Assembly: GCA_902793375.1 (NCBI GenBank)
Contig: CADBDE010000015.1
Span: forward strand, 1 to 54,825
From: an uncultured Erysipelotrichaceae bacterium
Lineage (GTDB): Bacteria > Bacillota_I > Bacilli_A > RF39 > UBA660
Length of the DNA: 54,825 nt
Reading direction: 5' to 3'
Shown here: piece after piece, positions 16,168 through 25,443 of the stretch
How positions within the stretch are numbered: position 1 is the stretch's first letter
Layout: every line of letters begins with the position of its first letter
Notes under the pieces: generated by a model
Databases searched by the model: none
Seen by the model: only the letters and a program-made list of their open reading frames with translations
What the model was told of the DNA's origin: nothing
Program-made: the position numbers and the translations under genes

Positions 16168-16644
16168 ATGAATGAATATATGAAAACAGCAATAGAGTTA
16201 TCTAAAGAAAACTTTGATAAAAAAGATGGTGGGCCATTTGGAGCATGTGTTGTAAAAGACGGTAAAATTATTGGTAGAGGATATAATAGAGTTATTAAAG
16301 AAAAAGATCCAACTGCTCATGCAGAAGTAACTGCTATTAGAGATGCATGTAAAACAATTAATTCTCATGATTTATCAGGATGCGAAATATACACATCTTG
16401 TTATCCATGTCCAATGTGTTTATCTGCAATTATATGGGCAAATGTTAAAGTAGTTTATTATGGAAATACTAAAGAAGATGCAAGAGATATTGGATTTAGA
16501 GATGATTTTATTTATAATTATATAAATAAATTATCAAATAATTCACAAGATAAAAATGTATTAGATTTAATTCCCTTAGATAGAAATCATTCTATAGAAG
16601 TATTTAAACAATATCAAGAAAACAAAAATAAAATTAAATATTAG
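16168..16644 (+). CDS. guaD: guanine deaminase / nucleoside deaminase
   Basis: A 158-residue zinc deaminase. The H51-A-E53 motif gives a zinc ligand and the catalytic proton shuttle, and the C81-P-M-C84 pair gives the other ligands. The segments GGPFGACVVKDG, DPTAHAEVTAIR and YTSCYPCPMCL follow Bacillus GuaD closely, including the C-terminal segment after GFRDDFIYNYI. GuaD deaminates guanine to xanthine. A tRNA adenosine deaminase is less likely given the C-terminus. TTAGGAG precedes ATG. Confidence 0.85.
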   Translation: MNEYMKTAIELSKENFDKKDGGPFGACVVKDGKIIGRGYNRVIKEKDPTAHAEVTAIRDACKTINSHDLSGCEIYTSCYPCPMCLSAIIWANVKVVYYGNTKEDARDIGFRDDFIYNYINKLSNNSQDKNVLDLIPLDRNHSIEVFKQYQENKNKIKY

Positions 16645-16686
16645 TATTAAAAAGAAAGTATAAAATTTGATGGGAAGTGATTATAT

Positions 16687-17532
16687 ATGATGAAAAAAAT
16701 AATATATGGTATTATTTTTACGATACTTATTTGTTTAGTATCTATCTATATTTATAAAACACATAATGGTTATGTAATGGAAGATATTATTATTAAAAAC
16801 GACGATAATCAAAAGATATATGGACAATTATATAAACCAAGAACTAATAAGAAAATGCCTATTATTATATATTCACATGGATTAGGAGCAACTTATAGAG
16901 CTGGAATTGATTATGGTAAAAAGTTTACTGAATATGGAATAGCTACATTTACTTATGACTTTAGAGGAGGATCTTCTAGAAGTAAAAGTGAAGGAGAAAC
17001 TACTGAGATGTCATTTCTAACAGAAATGGATGATTTAGAATTAGTAATTGAAACAGTAAAAAATTGGAGTTTTGTAGATCCAAATAATATTATTCTTATG
17101 GGATCTAGTCAAGGTGGTGCAATATCTGCTTTAGTATCATCTAGTCATCCAAATGATATTAAAGGAACTATTCTTTTATATCCTGCCTTATCAATCCCAA
17201 CTGTAGTTCATAATTGGTATTCTAGTACTGAAGATATTCCAAATGAAGTAGAAATGACTGATAATATTACTGTTGGACCAAGATATTTTATTGATATTTG
17301 GAATATGGATGTTTATTCTATGATAGAACAAGATAATAAAAAAATATTAATTATTCAGGGAAGCGATGATAAATTGGTTTCTGTTGATCATTCTAAAAAA
17401 GTAAATGACATTTATCCAAATAGTAAACTTAAAATAATAAATGGTGCTGGTCATGGTTTTGATGGAAAAGACTTTGATGAAGCAGTAGAGTATATTCTTG
17501 ATTATTTTAAAGAATTAAATATTATAAAATAG
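16687..17532 (+). CDS. membrane-anchored alpha/beta hydrolase
   Basis: A 281-residue protein. One N-terminal hydrophobic helix (about 4-23) anchors an extracytoplasmic alpha/beta hydrolase of the S33/Hydrolase_4 type. The nucleophile elbow is GSSQGG, the acid lies in QGSDDKLV, the His in GAGHGF, and the oxyanion region is HGLGATYRAG. Probably an esterase or peptidase; substrate unknown. GGGAAGTG precedes the start. Confidence 0.85.
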   Translation: MMKKIIYGIIFTILICLVSIYIYKTHNGYVMEDIIIKNDDNQKIYGQLYKPRTNKKMPIIIYSHGLGATYRAGIDYGKKFTEYGIATFTYDFRGGSSRSKSEGETTEMSFLTEMDDLELVIETVKNWSFVDPNNIILMGSSQGGAISALVSSSHPNDIKGTILLYPALSIPTVVHNWYSSTEDIPNEVEMTDNITVGPRYFIDIWNMDVYSMIEQDNKKILIIQGSDDKLVSVDHSKKVNDIYPNSKLKIINGAGHGFDGKDFDEAVEYILDYFKELNIIK

Positions 17533-17560
17533 ATGTATAATAATATCAATGATGTAAACT

Positions 17561-17584
17561 AAACACTCTTTTTGAGTGTTTTTT
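17561..17584 (+). terminator. Rho-independent terminator
   Basis: AAACACTC / GAGTGTTT around five T, then T. It isolates the hydrolase gene from the dlt-type operon. Confidence 0.85.
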
Positions 17585-17622
17585 ACAAGTTTATGATATA
17601 ATATCTATGTTTGAGGTATATT

Positions 17623-19131
17623 ATGAATAATGTTTTAGAGTATTTAGAAAAATCATGTAATAAGTATGCTAATAAAATAGCAGTTATTGAAGAAGATAAA
17701 TCAATTACTTATTCTAGTTTATTAGATAAAAGTAAAGTAGTTGGTTCTTTTTTTGCATCTCGAAAAATATTTAATAAACCAATAGTAATATTTATGGATA
17801 AAGGAATAGATACATTAATTTCTTTTTTTGGAGTAGTTTATGCATCTAACTTTTATACATTAATAAATCCTGAATTTCCAAGTGAAAGAATAAATCAAAT
17901 AGTAAATGTATTAAAACCTGAATATGTAATTACAAATGATATTTATTTGGATTATGCTAAAGAAAACTTTAATAATAGTAAAATATTTAATATAAAAGAT
18001 TTAATGAATAATAAAATAGATGATAAAAGTTTATTATTTGCTAATGAAAAACATATAAGTACTAATCCTTTATATATAAACTTTACTTCAGGTTCAACTG
18101 GAGTTCCAAAAGGAGTAGTAATATCACATAAATCTGTTATTGATTTTATAGATAATTTTACTAATATCTTTAGTTTTAATAAGGATGATATTATTGCTAA
18201 TCAAGCACCATTTGATTTTGATGTATCTGTTAAAGACATTTACTCATCTATTTGTGTTGGAGCAACGCTAGTAATTGTTCCTAAATCTTATTTTTCAAGC
18301 CCCGCAAAACTTCTAGACTATTTATGTTTAAATAATGTTACAACACTTACTTGGGCAGTATCAGCACTTTGCTTAATTACAACTTTTCATGGACTTGATT
18401 ATAAAGTTCCTGATAAAGTAAATAAAATATTATTTAGTGGAGAAGTAATGCCTATAAAACACTTGAATAAATGGATAGAAAAGTTACCTAATACAACTTT
18501 TGTTAATTTATATGGACCAACAGAAATAACATGTAATTGTACATATTATATAATTGATAATAAAAAAGAATATGAAAAAATCCCAATAGGAAAAGCTTTT
18601 CCAAATGAAAAAGTGTTTTTACTTGATAAAGATAATAAATTAATAATCGATACTAATAAAGTTGGAGAAATATGTGTTTCAGGTGATTGTGTTGCTCTTG
18701 GATATTTTAATAATAAAGAACAAACAGAAAAACATTTTATGCAAAATCCATTACAAAATGATTATTTAGAAACTATATATAGAACAGGAGATTTAGCATT
18801 TTATAATGAAGATAATGATTTAGTATTTAATGGAAGAGTAGATTTTCAAATAAAATATCAAGGACATAGAATAGAACTTGAGGAAATAGATAGAGCAATT
18901 ACAAATTTTGATGAAGTTGATAGAGCATGTTCAATATTTATAGAAGAAAAATCTAAACTATATTCATTTTATGTTGGAAATATTGATAAAAAAGAATTAC
19001 ATAGTAAATTAAAAGAAAAATTACCAGTATTTATGATTCCAACAAAACTTATTAAAATAGATGATTTTCCAATTACTAAGAATGGAAAAATAGATAGAAA
19101 AAAATTGTTAGAAATGGAGGAAGAAAAATGA
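17623..19131 (+). CDS. dltA: DltA-like amino acid:carrier protein ligase
   Basis: A 502-residue adenylation enzyme that activates an amino acid and loads it on the DltC carrier. Motifs: TSGSTGVPKG (P-loop), APFDFDVSVKD (amino-group-binding Asp kept), YGPTE, YRTGD, GRVDFQIKYQGHRIELEEID and a final NGKIDRKK lysine. The pocket motif reads LFSGEVMP, with Ser272 where D-alanine-specific DltA enzymes have a Cys (LFCGEV, Cys269 in Bacillus cereus). This could change substrate choice. A TATAAT lies at 17597, and TTGAGGT precedes ATG. It overlaps the next gene by ATGA. Confidence 0.88.
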   Translation: MNNVLEYLEKSCNKYANKIAVIEEDKSITYSSLLDKSKVVGSFFASRKIFNKPIVIFMDKGIDTLISFFGVVYASNFYTLINPEFPSERINQIVNVLKPEYVITNDIYLDYAKENFNNSKIFNIKDLMNNKIDDKSLLFANEKHISTNPLYINFTSGSTGVPKGVVISHKSVIDFIDNFTNIFSFNKDDIIANQAPFDFDVSVKDIYSSICVGATLVIVPKSYFSSPAKLLDYLCLNNVTTLTWAVSALCLITTFHGLDYKVPDKVNKILFSGEVMPIKHLNKWIEKLPNTTFVNLYGPTEITCNCTYYIIDNKKEYEKIPIGKAFPNEKVFLLDKDNKLIIDTNKVGEICVSGDCVALGYFNNKEQTEKHFMQNPLQNDYLETIYRTGDLAFYNEDNDLVFNGRVDFQIKYQGHRIELEEIDRAITNFDEVDRACSIFIEEKSKLYSFYVGNIDKKELHSKLKEKLPVFMIPTKLIKIDDFPITKNGKIDRKKLLEMEEEK

Positions 19132-20306
19132 TTGATTATAATAAAATAATTCAAAAATATGATACTCCATTATTTGTTTATGATATTTCAAAACTAGAAG
19201 AAAGAGTTAATTACTTAAAGTCAAAATTTAATAAAGAATATAATATGGTATATGCTGTAAAAGCTAATACTTTTGTTATTAAAGAAATAGATCCTTTAGT
19301 AGAAAGATTTGAAATATGTTCTCCTGGTGAGTTTGAAATATGTGAAAAATTAAAAATATCTCGTAATAAAATGGTAATATCTGGAGTAAATAAAGATAAA
19401 ATTTTTATAGAGAATTTGATTTCAAATTATGATGATATTTTAAAGTATACAATAGAGTCTTATAATCAATTCTTGTTACTTGATGAATTATCAAATAAGT
19501 TTAATAAAAAAATACACGTATTAATAAGGCTTTCTAGTGGTAATCAGTTTGGAGTATCAGAAGAAGATTTTATTAAAATAATAGGTGAGAATAAAAACTT
19601 AATTATTGATGGAATAGAGTATTTCTCAGGTACTCAAAAACACTCATTAAAGATAATAGAAAAAGAATTAGATCATTTAAAAGAATTTATTAATAATATA
19701 GAATTAAATTATAATATTAAAATAGAAGAAGTAGAGTATGGACCTGGTCTTCCAGTATTCTATTTTCAAGATAATGAATTTGATGAAGATACTTATTTAG
19801 ATGAACTTAATAAAATAATTGGAAAATTTAATGAAAAAGTGGTATCATTAGAAATTGGTAGAAGTATGGTTGCATCCTGTGGAAGTTATTTAACTAAGGT
19901 TGTTGATTTAAAAGAAAACAAAAATGGTAATTTTGTTATTCTTGATGGAGGAATAAATCATCTTGTTTATTATGGACAAACTATGGCAATGAAAATTCCA
20001 TTTTATGAAATAATACCTAAAAGAGAAGTAGAAGAAGTTACTTATAATTTATGTGGTTCTCTTTGTACTACAAATGATTATTTAGTAAAAAATATTAAAA
20101 TTAACAAACTTATGTTAAATGATGTGTTTGTTTTTAAAAACACTGGAGCATACTCATCTACTGAAGGAATAGCATTATTCTTAAGTAGAGATTTACCAAA
20201 AATAATACTAGTAAAAGATGAAAAAGAAGTAGTAGTTAGAGATAATAATAAAACTAGTTTAATCAATTATCCTAATTATGATATGGAGGAAGTATGGAAA
20301 GATTAA
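19128..20306 (+). CDS. fold-type-III PLP decarboxylase inside the dlt-type operon
   Basis: A 392-residue relative of diaminopimelate, ornithine and carboxynorspermidine decarboxylases. PLP lysine K45 lies in YAVKAN; phosphate-binding GPGLPV replaces the usual GGG; EIGRSMVASCG holds the E-x-GR motif; Cys313 in CGSLCTTND is in the position of the decarboxylase catalytic Cys; FKNTGAYSST closes the site. It overlaps dltA by four bases and dltC by thirteen, so it is translationally coupled to both. It might make the substrate of DltA or act on carrier-bound amino acid, as BtrK does on BtrI-bound glutamate in butirosin synthesis. The reaction here is unknown. Confidence 0.85.
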   Translation: MIDYNKIIQKYDTPLFVYDISKLEERVNYLKSKFNKEYNMVYAVKANTFVIKEIDPLVERFEICSPGEFEICEKLKISRNKMVISGVNKDKIFIENLISNYDDILKYTIESYNQFLLLDELSNKFNKKIHVLIRLSSGNQFGVSEEDFIKIIGENKNLIIDGIEYFSGTQKHSLKIIEKELDHLKEFINNIELNYNIKIEEVEYGPGLPVFYFQDNEFDEDTYLDELNKIIGKFNEKVVSLEIGRSMVASCGSYLTKVVDLKENKNGNFVILDGGINHLVYYGQTMAMKIPFYEIIPKREVEEVTYNLCGSLCTTNDYLVKNIKINKLMLNDVFVFKNTGAYSSTEGIALFLSRDLPKIILVKDEKEVVVRDNNKTSLINYPNYDMEEVWKD

Positions 20307-20521
20307 TTGAGATTTTGGAAGAATTAAATCCTGATGTAGATTACAAAACTTGTGAAGATTTAGTTGATGGAAGACATCTAGATTCATTAACTATTTTATC
20401 TTTAATATCAGAAATAGAAGATGAATTTGATGTTGAAATACCAACTGTTGAAATAATTCCTGCTAATTTTAATTCTGCTAAAAGTATAATGGCTTTAATA
20501 GAAAAGTTACAAGAGGAATAA
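20294..20521 (+). CDS. dltC: DltC-like acyl carrier protein
   Basis: A 75-residue carrier protein. Ser31 in HLDSLTIL is the expected 4'-phosphopantetheine site. The fold is four short acidic helices as in DltC. ATG overlaps the end of the decarboxylase, with GGAGG 5 bases upstream. It should receive the aminoacyl group from DltA and present it to DltB. Confidence 0.88.
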   Translation: MERLIEILEELNPDVDYKTCEDLVDGRHLDSLTILSLISEIEDEFDVEIPTVEIIPANFNSAKSIMALIEKLQEE

Positions 20522-20522
20522 T

Positions 20523-22103
20523 TTGTCATTCTTTGATTTAGGTTTTGCCTTTTTATTTGTACCAATAGTAGTATTAATATTTATTATTGTACCTAAAAAG
20601 GTAAAACCATTAGTTTTATTACTTGCTAGTTATATATTATTCTTTATAGCTAGCAAATTTTTAATTATATTTTTACTATTATCGACATTATCAATTTTTA
20701 TAGCAGGAAAAAAATTAAATAAAATTGATGAATTAAAAACAAAAGCACTTGAAAAAAAAGATATAGATAAAAAAGAAATAAAAGAGAAATTTAAAAAGAA
20801 AAAAAGAAGAATTGTTCTTCTTGTTATATTATTTAATATTATATTCTTATTTATATTTAAATATTTGAAGTTTTTTACTATTAATATAAATTCATTATTA
20901 GATATTTTTAAGATAGATTATAATTTTACAATAATCAAATTAGTAGCTCCAATTGGAATATCTTACTATACATTGAAAGCTATATCATATGTAGTAGATG
21001 TTTATAATGGGAAAATTGAAGCAGATAATAATTTTGTTAGATTAGCTCTTTATTTATCTTTTTTTCCACAAATACTAGAAGGACCAATATCAAAATATGA
21101 TGAAGTAGCAGATAATATTTATAATGCAACAAAGGTAACATATCACAATTTTTGTTTTGGTTATCAAAGAATACTTTTTGGATTCTTTAAAAAACTAATT
21201 ATTGTTGATAGATTAAATATTTTAGTTAAACAAGTATTTAATAACTATACTAGTTTTAATGGATTATCGATATTTATAGGAATAGTATCATATACAATGC
21301 TTTTATACATGGAATTTTCTGGAACAATGGATGTTGTAATTGGAACTGGAGAAATATTTGGAATAACTATTCCAGAAAACTTTAGACAACCATTTTTCTC
21401 AAAGAATATTACAGACTTTTGGTCTAGATGGCATATATCTTTAGGACATTTCTTTAAAGATTATGTGTTCTATCCAGTATCTTTATCAAAACCACTAAAG
21501 AAAATAACAACTAGTTTAAGAAAGAAATTTAGTGTTCGTACTAGTTCATTAGTTGCTGGAGGAATAGCGCTTTTTTGTGTTTGGTTTTTAAATGGACTAT
21601 GGCATGGAGCAGGATATACTTATTTGTTCTTTGGAATGTATCACTTTTTACTTATTTTTATGGGAAATATATTTGAACCAATAATACAAAGTATTTGTAC
21701 TAGATTAAAAATAAGTAGAACAAGTAAAAAATATTACTCTTTACAAATTATTAAAACATCAATTTTAGTGTTTATTGGAGAAATGTTCTTTAGAGCAGAT
21801 TCAGTTTCACAAGGATTTAGTATGCTTGGTAGAATGTTTACAAGATTATTTGTATTATCAAAAAATGAATTTTATAGATTTGGTTTAGATTTTTATGATG
21901 TAATACTAATTATAGTTGGATTATTAATTGTATTATTTATAGGTATCTTAAAAGAAAAAAATATTAGTGTTAGAGAAGAAATAGCTAAGAAACATGTAGT
22001 TGTTAGATGGTTAATTTATTATTTATTAATTTTATCAATTATTATTTTAGGAGCATATGGAAATAGCTATGCACCAGTTGATCCTATATATGCGGATTTT
22101 TAG
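20523..22103 (+). CDS. dltB: DltB-like MBOAT acyltransferase
   Basis: A 526-residue integral membrane O-acyltransferase with about 11 hydrophobic segments. The MBOAT signature is present: FWSRWHISLGHFFKDYVFYP and GLWHGAGYTY, with His361 the conserved catalytic His. The start is TTG one base after the dltC stop, with GAGGA inside the end of dltC. A Lys-rich loop lies at about residues 62-98. It would move the aminoacyl group from DltC across the membrane. It is longer than typical Bacillus DltB (about 395 residues), partly through this loop and the C-terminal extension. Confidence 0.85.
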   Translation: MSFFDLGFAFLFVPIVVLIFIIVPKKVKPLVLLLASYILFFIASKFLIIFLLLSTLSIFIAGKKLNKIDELKTKALEKKDIDKKEIKEKFKKKKRRIVLLVILFNIIFLFIFKYLKFFTININSLLDIFKIDYNFTIIKLVAPIGISYYTLKAISYVVDVYNGKIEADNNFVRLALYLSFFPQILEGPISKYDEVADNIYNATKVTYHNFCFGYQRILFGFFKKLIIVDRLNILVKQVFNNYTSFNGLSIFIGIVSYTMLLYMEFSGTMDVVIGTGEIFGITIPENFRQPFFSKNITDFWSRWHISLGHFFKDYVFYPVSLSKPLKKITTSLRKKFSVRTSSLVAGGIALFCVWFLNGLWHGAGYTYLFFGMYHFLLIFMGNIFEPIIQSICTRLKISRTSKKYYSLQIIKTSILVFIGEMFFRADSVSQGFSMLGRMFTRLFVLSKNEFYRFGLDFYDVILIIVGLLIVLFIGILKEKNISVREEIAKKHVVVRWLIYYLLILSIIILGAYGNSYAPVDPIYADF

Positions 22104-22112
22104 GAGGGGATT

Positions 22113-23042
22113 ATGAAGAATTTTATAAAAAGTATTATTTTTTGTATTATCCTTGTAGTTCTCTTAACTGTTTCAATATATTTTTTAATTCCTCAAAATA
22201 ATATTAGAAAATATAATTTTTTAAATATTTTAGATTATGAAATATTAGAAGAAGAAGATAATACAATTGATGTTTTGTTTGTAGGAGATAGTTTAGTATA
22301 TTCATCTGTTTCTCCAATGGAGATATGGAACAATTTTGGATTTACTTCATTTGATTGTTCAACTCCTGCTCAACTTACAGAAACAGCACATGAATATATT
22401 AAAATTGCTATTGAAAGACAACATCCTAAGGTAATTTTTTTAGAAGCAAATATATTGTTTAGAGATCCTGCTAAAAGAACTGATGAAAGAAAAATAAAAG
22501 ACTTATATGATAGATATTCTATTTTTGATAAGTATCATGATAATTGGAAAGATTATTTATCATATGGTAAGAGAATTAATCCTACTAAAGGTTATTATTA
22601 CATAAATAGAACGAATAAAGCTAAAAAGAATAATTATATGGAAGATAAAAAAGTAAGAGAAAAAATTCCAGATATCAATATTGAATATTTTAATAAAATA
22701 ATTGATTTATGTAATTCAAATGATATTCAATTAATTTTGTTTGGTGTTCCTAGTATGAAGAGTTGGACTTATGCAAAAGATCAAAAAGCTAATGAAATAG
22801 CAAATGAATATAATTTAACTTTTATTGATTTTAATGTTAACAATATGCTTGATATTGATTGGGAAAATGAAACAAAAGATGAAGGAAGTCATTTGAATTA
22901 TAAAGGTGCTAAGAAGGTATCTCAATATCTTGGTAATTATTTGTTTGAAAATAATTTAGTAGAAAATCATAAAGAAGATCCTTCATATGATGATTGGAAT
23001 AAAGCATATAATAAGTATGAAAGATTAATAGAATTTAATTAA
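22113..23042 (+). CDS. dltD: DltD-like SGNH protein
   Basis: A 309-residue protein with one N-terminal membrane helix (about 7-25) and an extracellular SGNH domain: nucleophile Ser60 in VGDSLVYSS, and DEGSHLNYKG with His260 at the end. DltD completes the transfer of acyl groups to teichoic acid. It is shorter than classical DltD (about 390-420 residues), so it may be a related family member. AGGAGGGGA precedes ATG. Last gene of the operon. Confidence 0.78.
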   Translation: MKNFIKSIIFCIILVVLLTVSIYFLIPQNNIRKYNFLNILDYEILEEEDNTIDVLFVGDSLVYSSVSPMEIWNNFGFTSFDCSTPAQLTETAHEYIKIAIERQHPKVIFLEANILFRDPAKRTDERKIKDLYDRYSIFDKYHDNWKDYLSYGKRINPTKGYYYINRTNKAKKNNYMEDKKVREKIPDINIEYFNKIIDLCNSNDIQLILFGVPSMKSWTYAKDQKANEIANEYNLTFIDFNVNNMLDIDWENETKDEGSHLNYKGAKKVSQYLGNYLFENNLVENHKEDPSYDDWNKAYNKYERLIEFN

Positions 23043-23066
23043 GGAATAATTATTATTCCTTTTTTA
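23041..23066 (+). terminator. terminator of the dlt-type operon
   Basis: AAGGAATAA / TTATTCCTT with loop TTA and T run; the stop codon of the DltD-like gene is in the stem. Confidence 0.85.
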
Positions 23067-23134
23067 TTTATAAAAATAGTTGTTTAAACATTCTATATGT
23101 AATTAAATGAATAAGATAATATGAAGGAGGTATT

Positions 23135-23881
23135 ATGACAAATAAAGAATTTGTAGATAAATTAATAAATATTGTTAATAATTATAAAACTGTATATGCT
23201 TATGGAACTTTTGGACAAAAAATAACAAAATCTATTATTAATCAAAAATCAAAACAATATCCAAATTGGTATACACAAACAAGAAAAAATAATTTATTAA
23301 ATTTAGTTGGTAAAAACTATTTTGGATTTGATTGTGTTGGATTAATCAAAGGAGTTCTTTGGGGATGGAATGGAAGTAATACTGTTAATGGTGGAGCAAA
23401 ATATGAATCTAATGGAGTACCTGATGTAAATGCAAATACTATGATTAATAAATGTAATAATATTTCAACTAATTTTAATAATATAACTATGGGAGAATTA
23501 TTATGGATGAATGGACATGTTGGAATATATTATAAAAATGGTCAAGTTATTGAATGCTCACCAGCATTTAATAATAAGGTACAAATAACGCAATTATCAC
23601 AAAGAGCATGGAAAAAACATGGATTTCTTCCATGGATAACTTATGATAATAATCAATTTTTACCACCAAGAGGATATTTTAAAAAAGGAGATAGTGGTAA
23701 AAATGTTGAAAAGATTTGTGACTTTTTATCCGGTTTTGTAAAAGGAGATTACTTTGGTGATTATGCTGTATCTTGTACAAAAGTTTTTCAAAAACAAAAT
23801 GGATTAGAGCCAGATGGAAATATTGGACCATTAACACTTGCTAAAATGAAAGAAAAAGGTTTTGTTGAATATAATAATTAA
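23135..23881 (+). CDS. NlpC/P60-type peptidoglycan hydrolase with binding domain, no signal peptide
   Basis: A 248-residue protein. The N-terminal half is an NlpC/P60-like cysteine peptidase: Cys67 in FDCVGLIKG, His128 in GHVGIYY, and a third polar site in VIECSP. The C-terminal part (about 185-245) is a peptidoglycan-binding domain of the PG_binding_1 type (KKGDSGKNVEKICDFL, LEPDGNIGPLTLAKM). There is no signal peptide: the protein begins MTNKEFVDKLINIV. Signal-less lysins of this layout are typical of phage endolysins, but no phage genes are near. AAGGAGG precedes ATG. Confidence 0.85.
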   Translation: MTNKEFVDKLINIVNNYKTVYAYGTFGQKITKSIINQKSKQYPNWYTQTRKNNLLNLVGKNYFGFDCVGLIKGVLWGWNGSNTVNGGAKYESNGVPDVNANTMINKCNNISTNFNNITMGELLWMNGHVGIYYKNGQVIECSPAFNNKVQITQLSQRAWKKHGFLPWITYDNNQFLPPRGYFKKGDSGKNVEKICDFLSGFVKGDYFGDYAVSCTKVFQKQNGLEPDGNIGPLTLAKMKEKGFVEYNN

Positions 23882-23960
23882 AAATATAATTATTATATAT
23901 TTTAAAAATACAAATAATTTGTTAAAATTAATATATAAGAAATAATTAGGAGATTTGTTT

Positions 23961-24350
23961 ATGCTTCATATAACAAGAGTTATAATAACTACATTTAATA
24001 TAACAGATACTGATTTTATGGGATATTATGTTGATAAATCAACAGCAAATTTTCATCATCTGATAATACCTAGAAGAAATAATGGAGCAAAAGCTATAAG
24101 CAATGGAGCAATTCTTAATAAAGATACATCACATCCATACATTCATATTATTGAATTAAAAGATTATGATGCTTTTTATAAAATAACAAAAGAAATGATG
24201 AAAGAGAACAAACTTGGTAAAATTGATATAGAATGTATAAGAAGAATAGATGATATATTAAACTCATTTGAAAGAGAACATTCTGGAGAGACTAATTTCT
24301 TAGGAGAAGAGTTAATAAAAGAAGAATATATAAAAAGATTAAAAAGGTAA
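23961..24350 (+). CDS. conserved protein with His-rich HNH-like motif
   Basis: About 129 residues. The section NFHHLIIPRRN, then NGAILNKDTSHPYIHIIE, has a HH...N...SH..IH pattern reminiscent of His-Me finger (HNH) nucleases, though two Cys-x-x-Cys zinc pairs are missing. The rest is helical and charged. ATG at 23961 follows TTAGGAGA by 7 bases. Function not established; the HNH reading is an inference from the motif only. Confidence 0.6.
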   Translation: MLHITRVIITTFNITDTDFMGYYVDKSTANFHHLIIPRRNNGAKAISNGAILNKDTSHPYIHIIELKDYDAFYKITKEMMKENKLGKIDIECIRRIDDILNSFEREHSGETNFLGEELIKEEYIKRLKR

Positions 24351-24367
24351 TAAAATATTACCTTTTT
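24342..24367 (+). terminator. terminator overlapping the upstream stop
   Basis: AAAAGGTAATA / TATTACCTTTT with loop AAA. The stop codon of 23961-24350 is in the left arm. Confidence 0.82.
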
Positions 24368-24420
24368 ATAGTGAAATTAAATAAATAATGTTATAATTAT
24401 ATTATTGGTGGAAGTGTTAT

Positions 24421-25443
24421 ATGAGAAACATTTATAATTTAACAATTGAAGAGCTAGAAGATTACTTTTTAAGTATTGGAGAAAAGAAGTTTAAAGCAAC
24501 TCAAACATACTCTTGGCTTTATGAAAAAAGAATTAATTCTTTTGATGAAATGACAGATATGAAAAAAACTGTTATTGAAAAACTAAAAGAAGATTTTTCA
24601 CTAGAGAAAATAAAACTAATTAAAGTTGAAAGAGATGTTGAAGTAAATAAATACTTATTTGAACTTCATGATAAACATTACATTGAAAGTGTTTTAATGA
24701 GACATGATTATGGAACTAGTATTTGTGTTTCAAGTCAAATTGGATGCAATATGGGATGTAAATTTTGTGAAAGTGGAAGACTTAAAAAAGTAAGAGATTT
24801 AGAACCATATGAAATAGTAGAACAAATACTTCTTGTTGAAGAAGATATTAAAGAAAGAATAAGTCATGTTGTTATTATGGGAATAGGGGAACCATTTGAT
24901 AATTATATAAATGTTACTAATTTTATTAAAATTATAAATCATCCAAAGGGATTATCTATTGGAAGTAGACATATAACTATATCAACCTCAGGTATTGTTC
25001 CAAAGATACTTGAATTTGCAGATTTTCCATATCAAGTAAATTTAGCTATTAGTTTACATGCCCCTAATGATAAAATTAGAAATGAAATAATGCCAGTAAA
25101 TAAAGCATATAAGATAAAAGATATAATAGATGCATTAAAAATTTATTATAAAAAGACTAATAGAAGAATAACTTTTGAGTATATAATGCTTGATGGAATT
25201 AATGATAAAGATGAAAATGCAGAAGAATTATGTAAGCTTTTAAAAGGGTTAAATTGTTATATAAATTTAATTCCATATAATGAAACAAATAATTTAGGAT
25301 ATAAAAGAAGTAAAAATGATAGAATTTTGAAATTTTATGATATAATTAAGAAGAATAATGTAGGTGTCACTATTAGACGAGAGTTTGGAAGTAATATTAG
25401 TGCTGCCTGTGGACAACTTAGAAGTAGAAAGGAGCAATTATGA
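24421..25443 (+). CDS. rlmN: 23S rRNA (A2503-C2)/tRNA methyltransferase RlmN
   Basis: A 340-residue radical-SAM methyltransferase. The iron-sulfur motif C109-x-x-x-C113-x-x-C116 lies in GCNMGCKFC; SAM-binding MGIGEPFDN follows; Cys330 in ACGQLR is the second catalytic Cys. It methylates A2503 of 23S rRNA. It opens the block rlmN-prpC-prkC-rsgA-rpe, the same order as in Bacillus subtilis yloN-prpC-prkC-cpgA-rpe. Its stop overlaps the next ATG. Confidence 0.95.
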   Translation: MRNIYNLTIEELEDYFLSIGEKKFKATQTYSWLYEKRINSFDEMTDMKKTVIEKLKEDFSLEKIKLIKVERDVEVNKYLFELHDKHYIESVLMRHDYGTSICVSSQIGCNMGCKFCESGRLKKVRDLEPYEIVEQILLVEEDIKERISHVVIMGIGEPFDNYINVTNFIKIINHPKGLSIGSRHITISTSGIVPKILEFADFPYQVNLAISLHAPNDKIRNEIMPVNKAYKIKDIIDALKIYYKKTNRRITFEYIMLDGINDKDENAEELCKLLKGLNCYINLIPYNETNNLGYKRSKNDRILKFYDIIKKNNVGVTIRREFGSNISAACGQLRSRKEQL

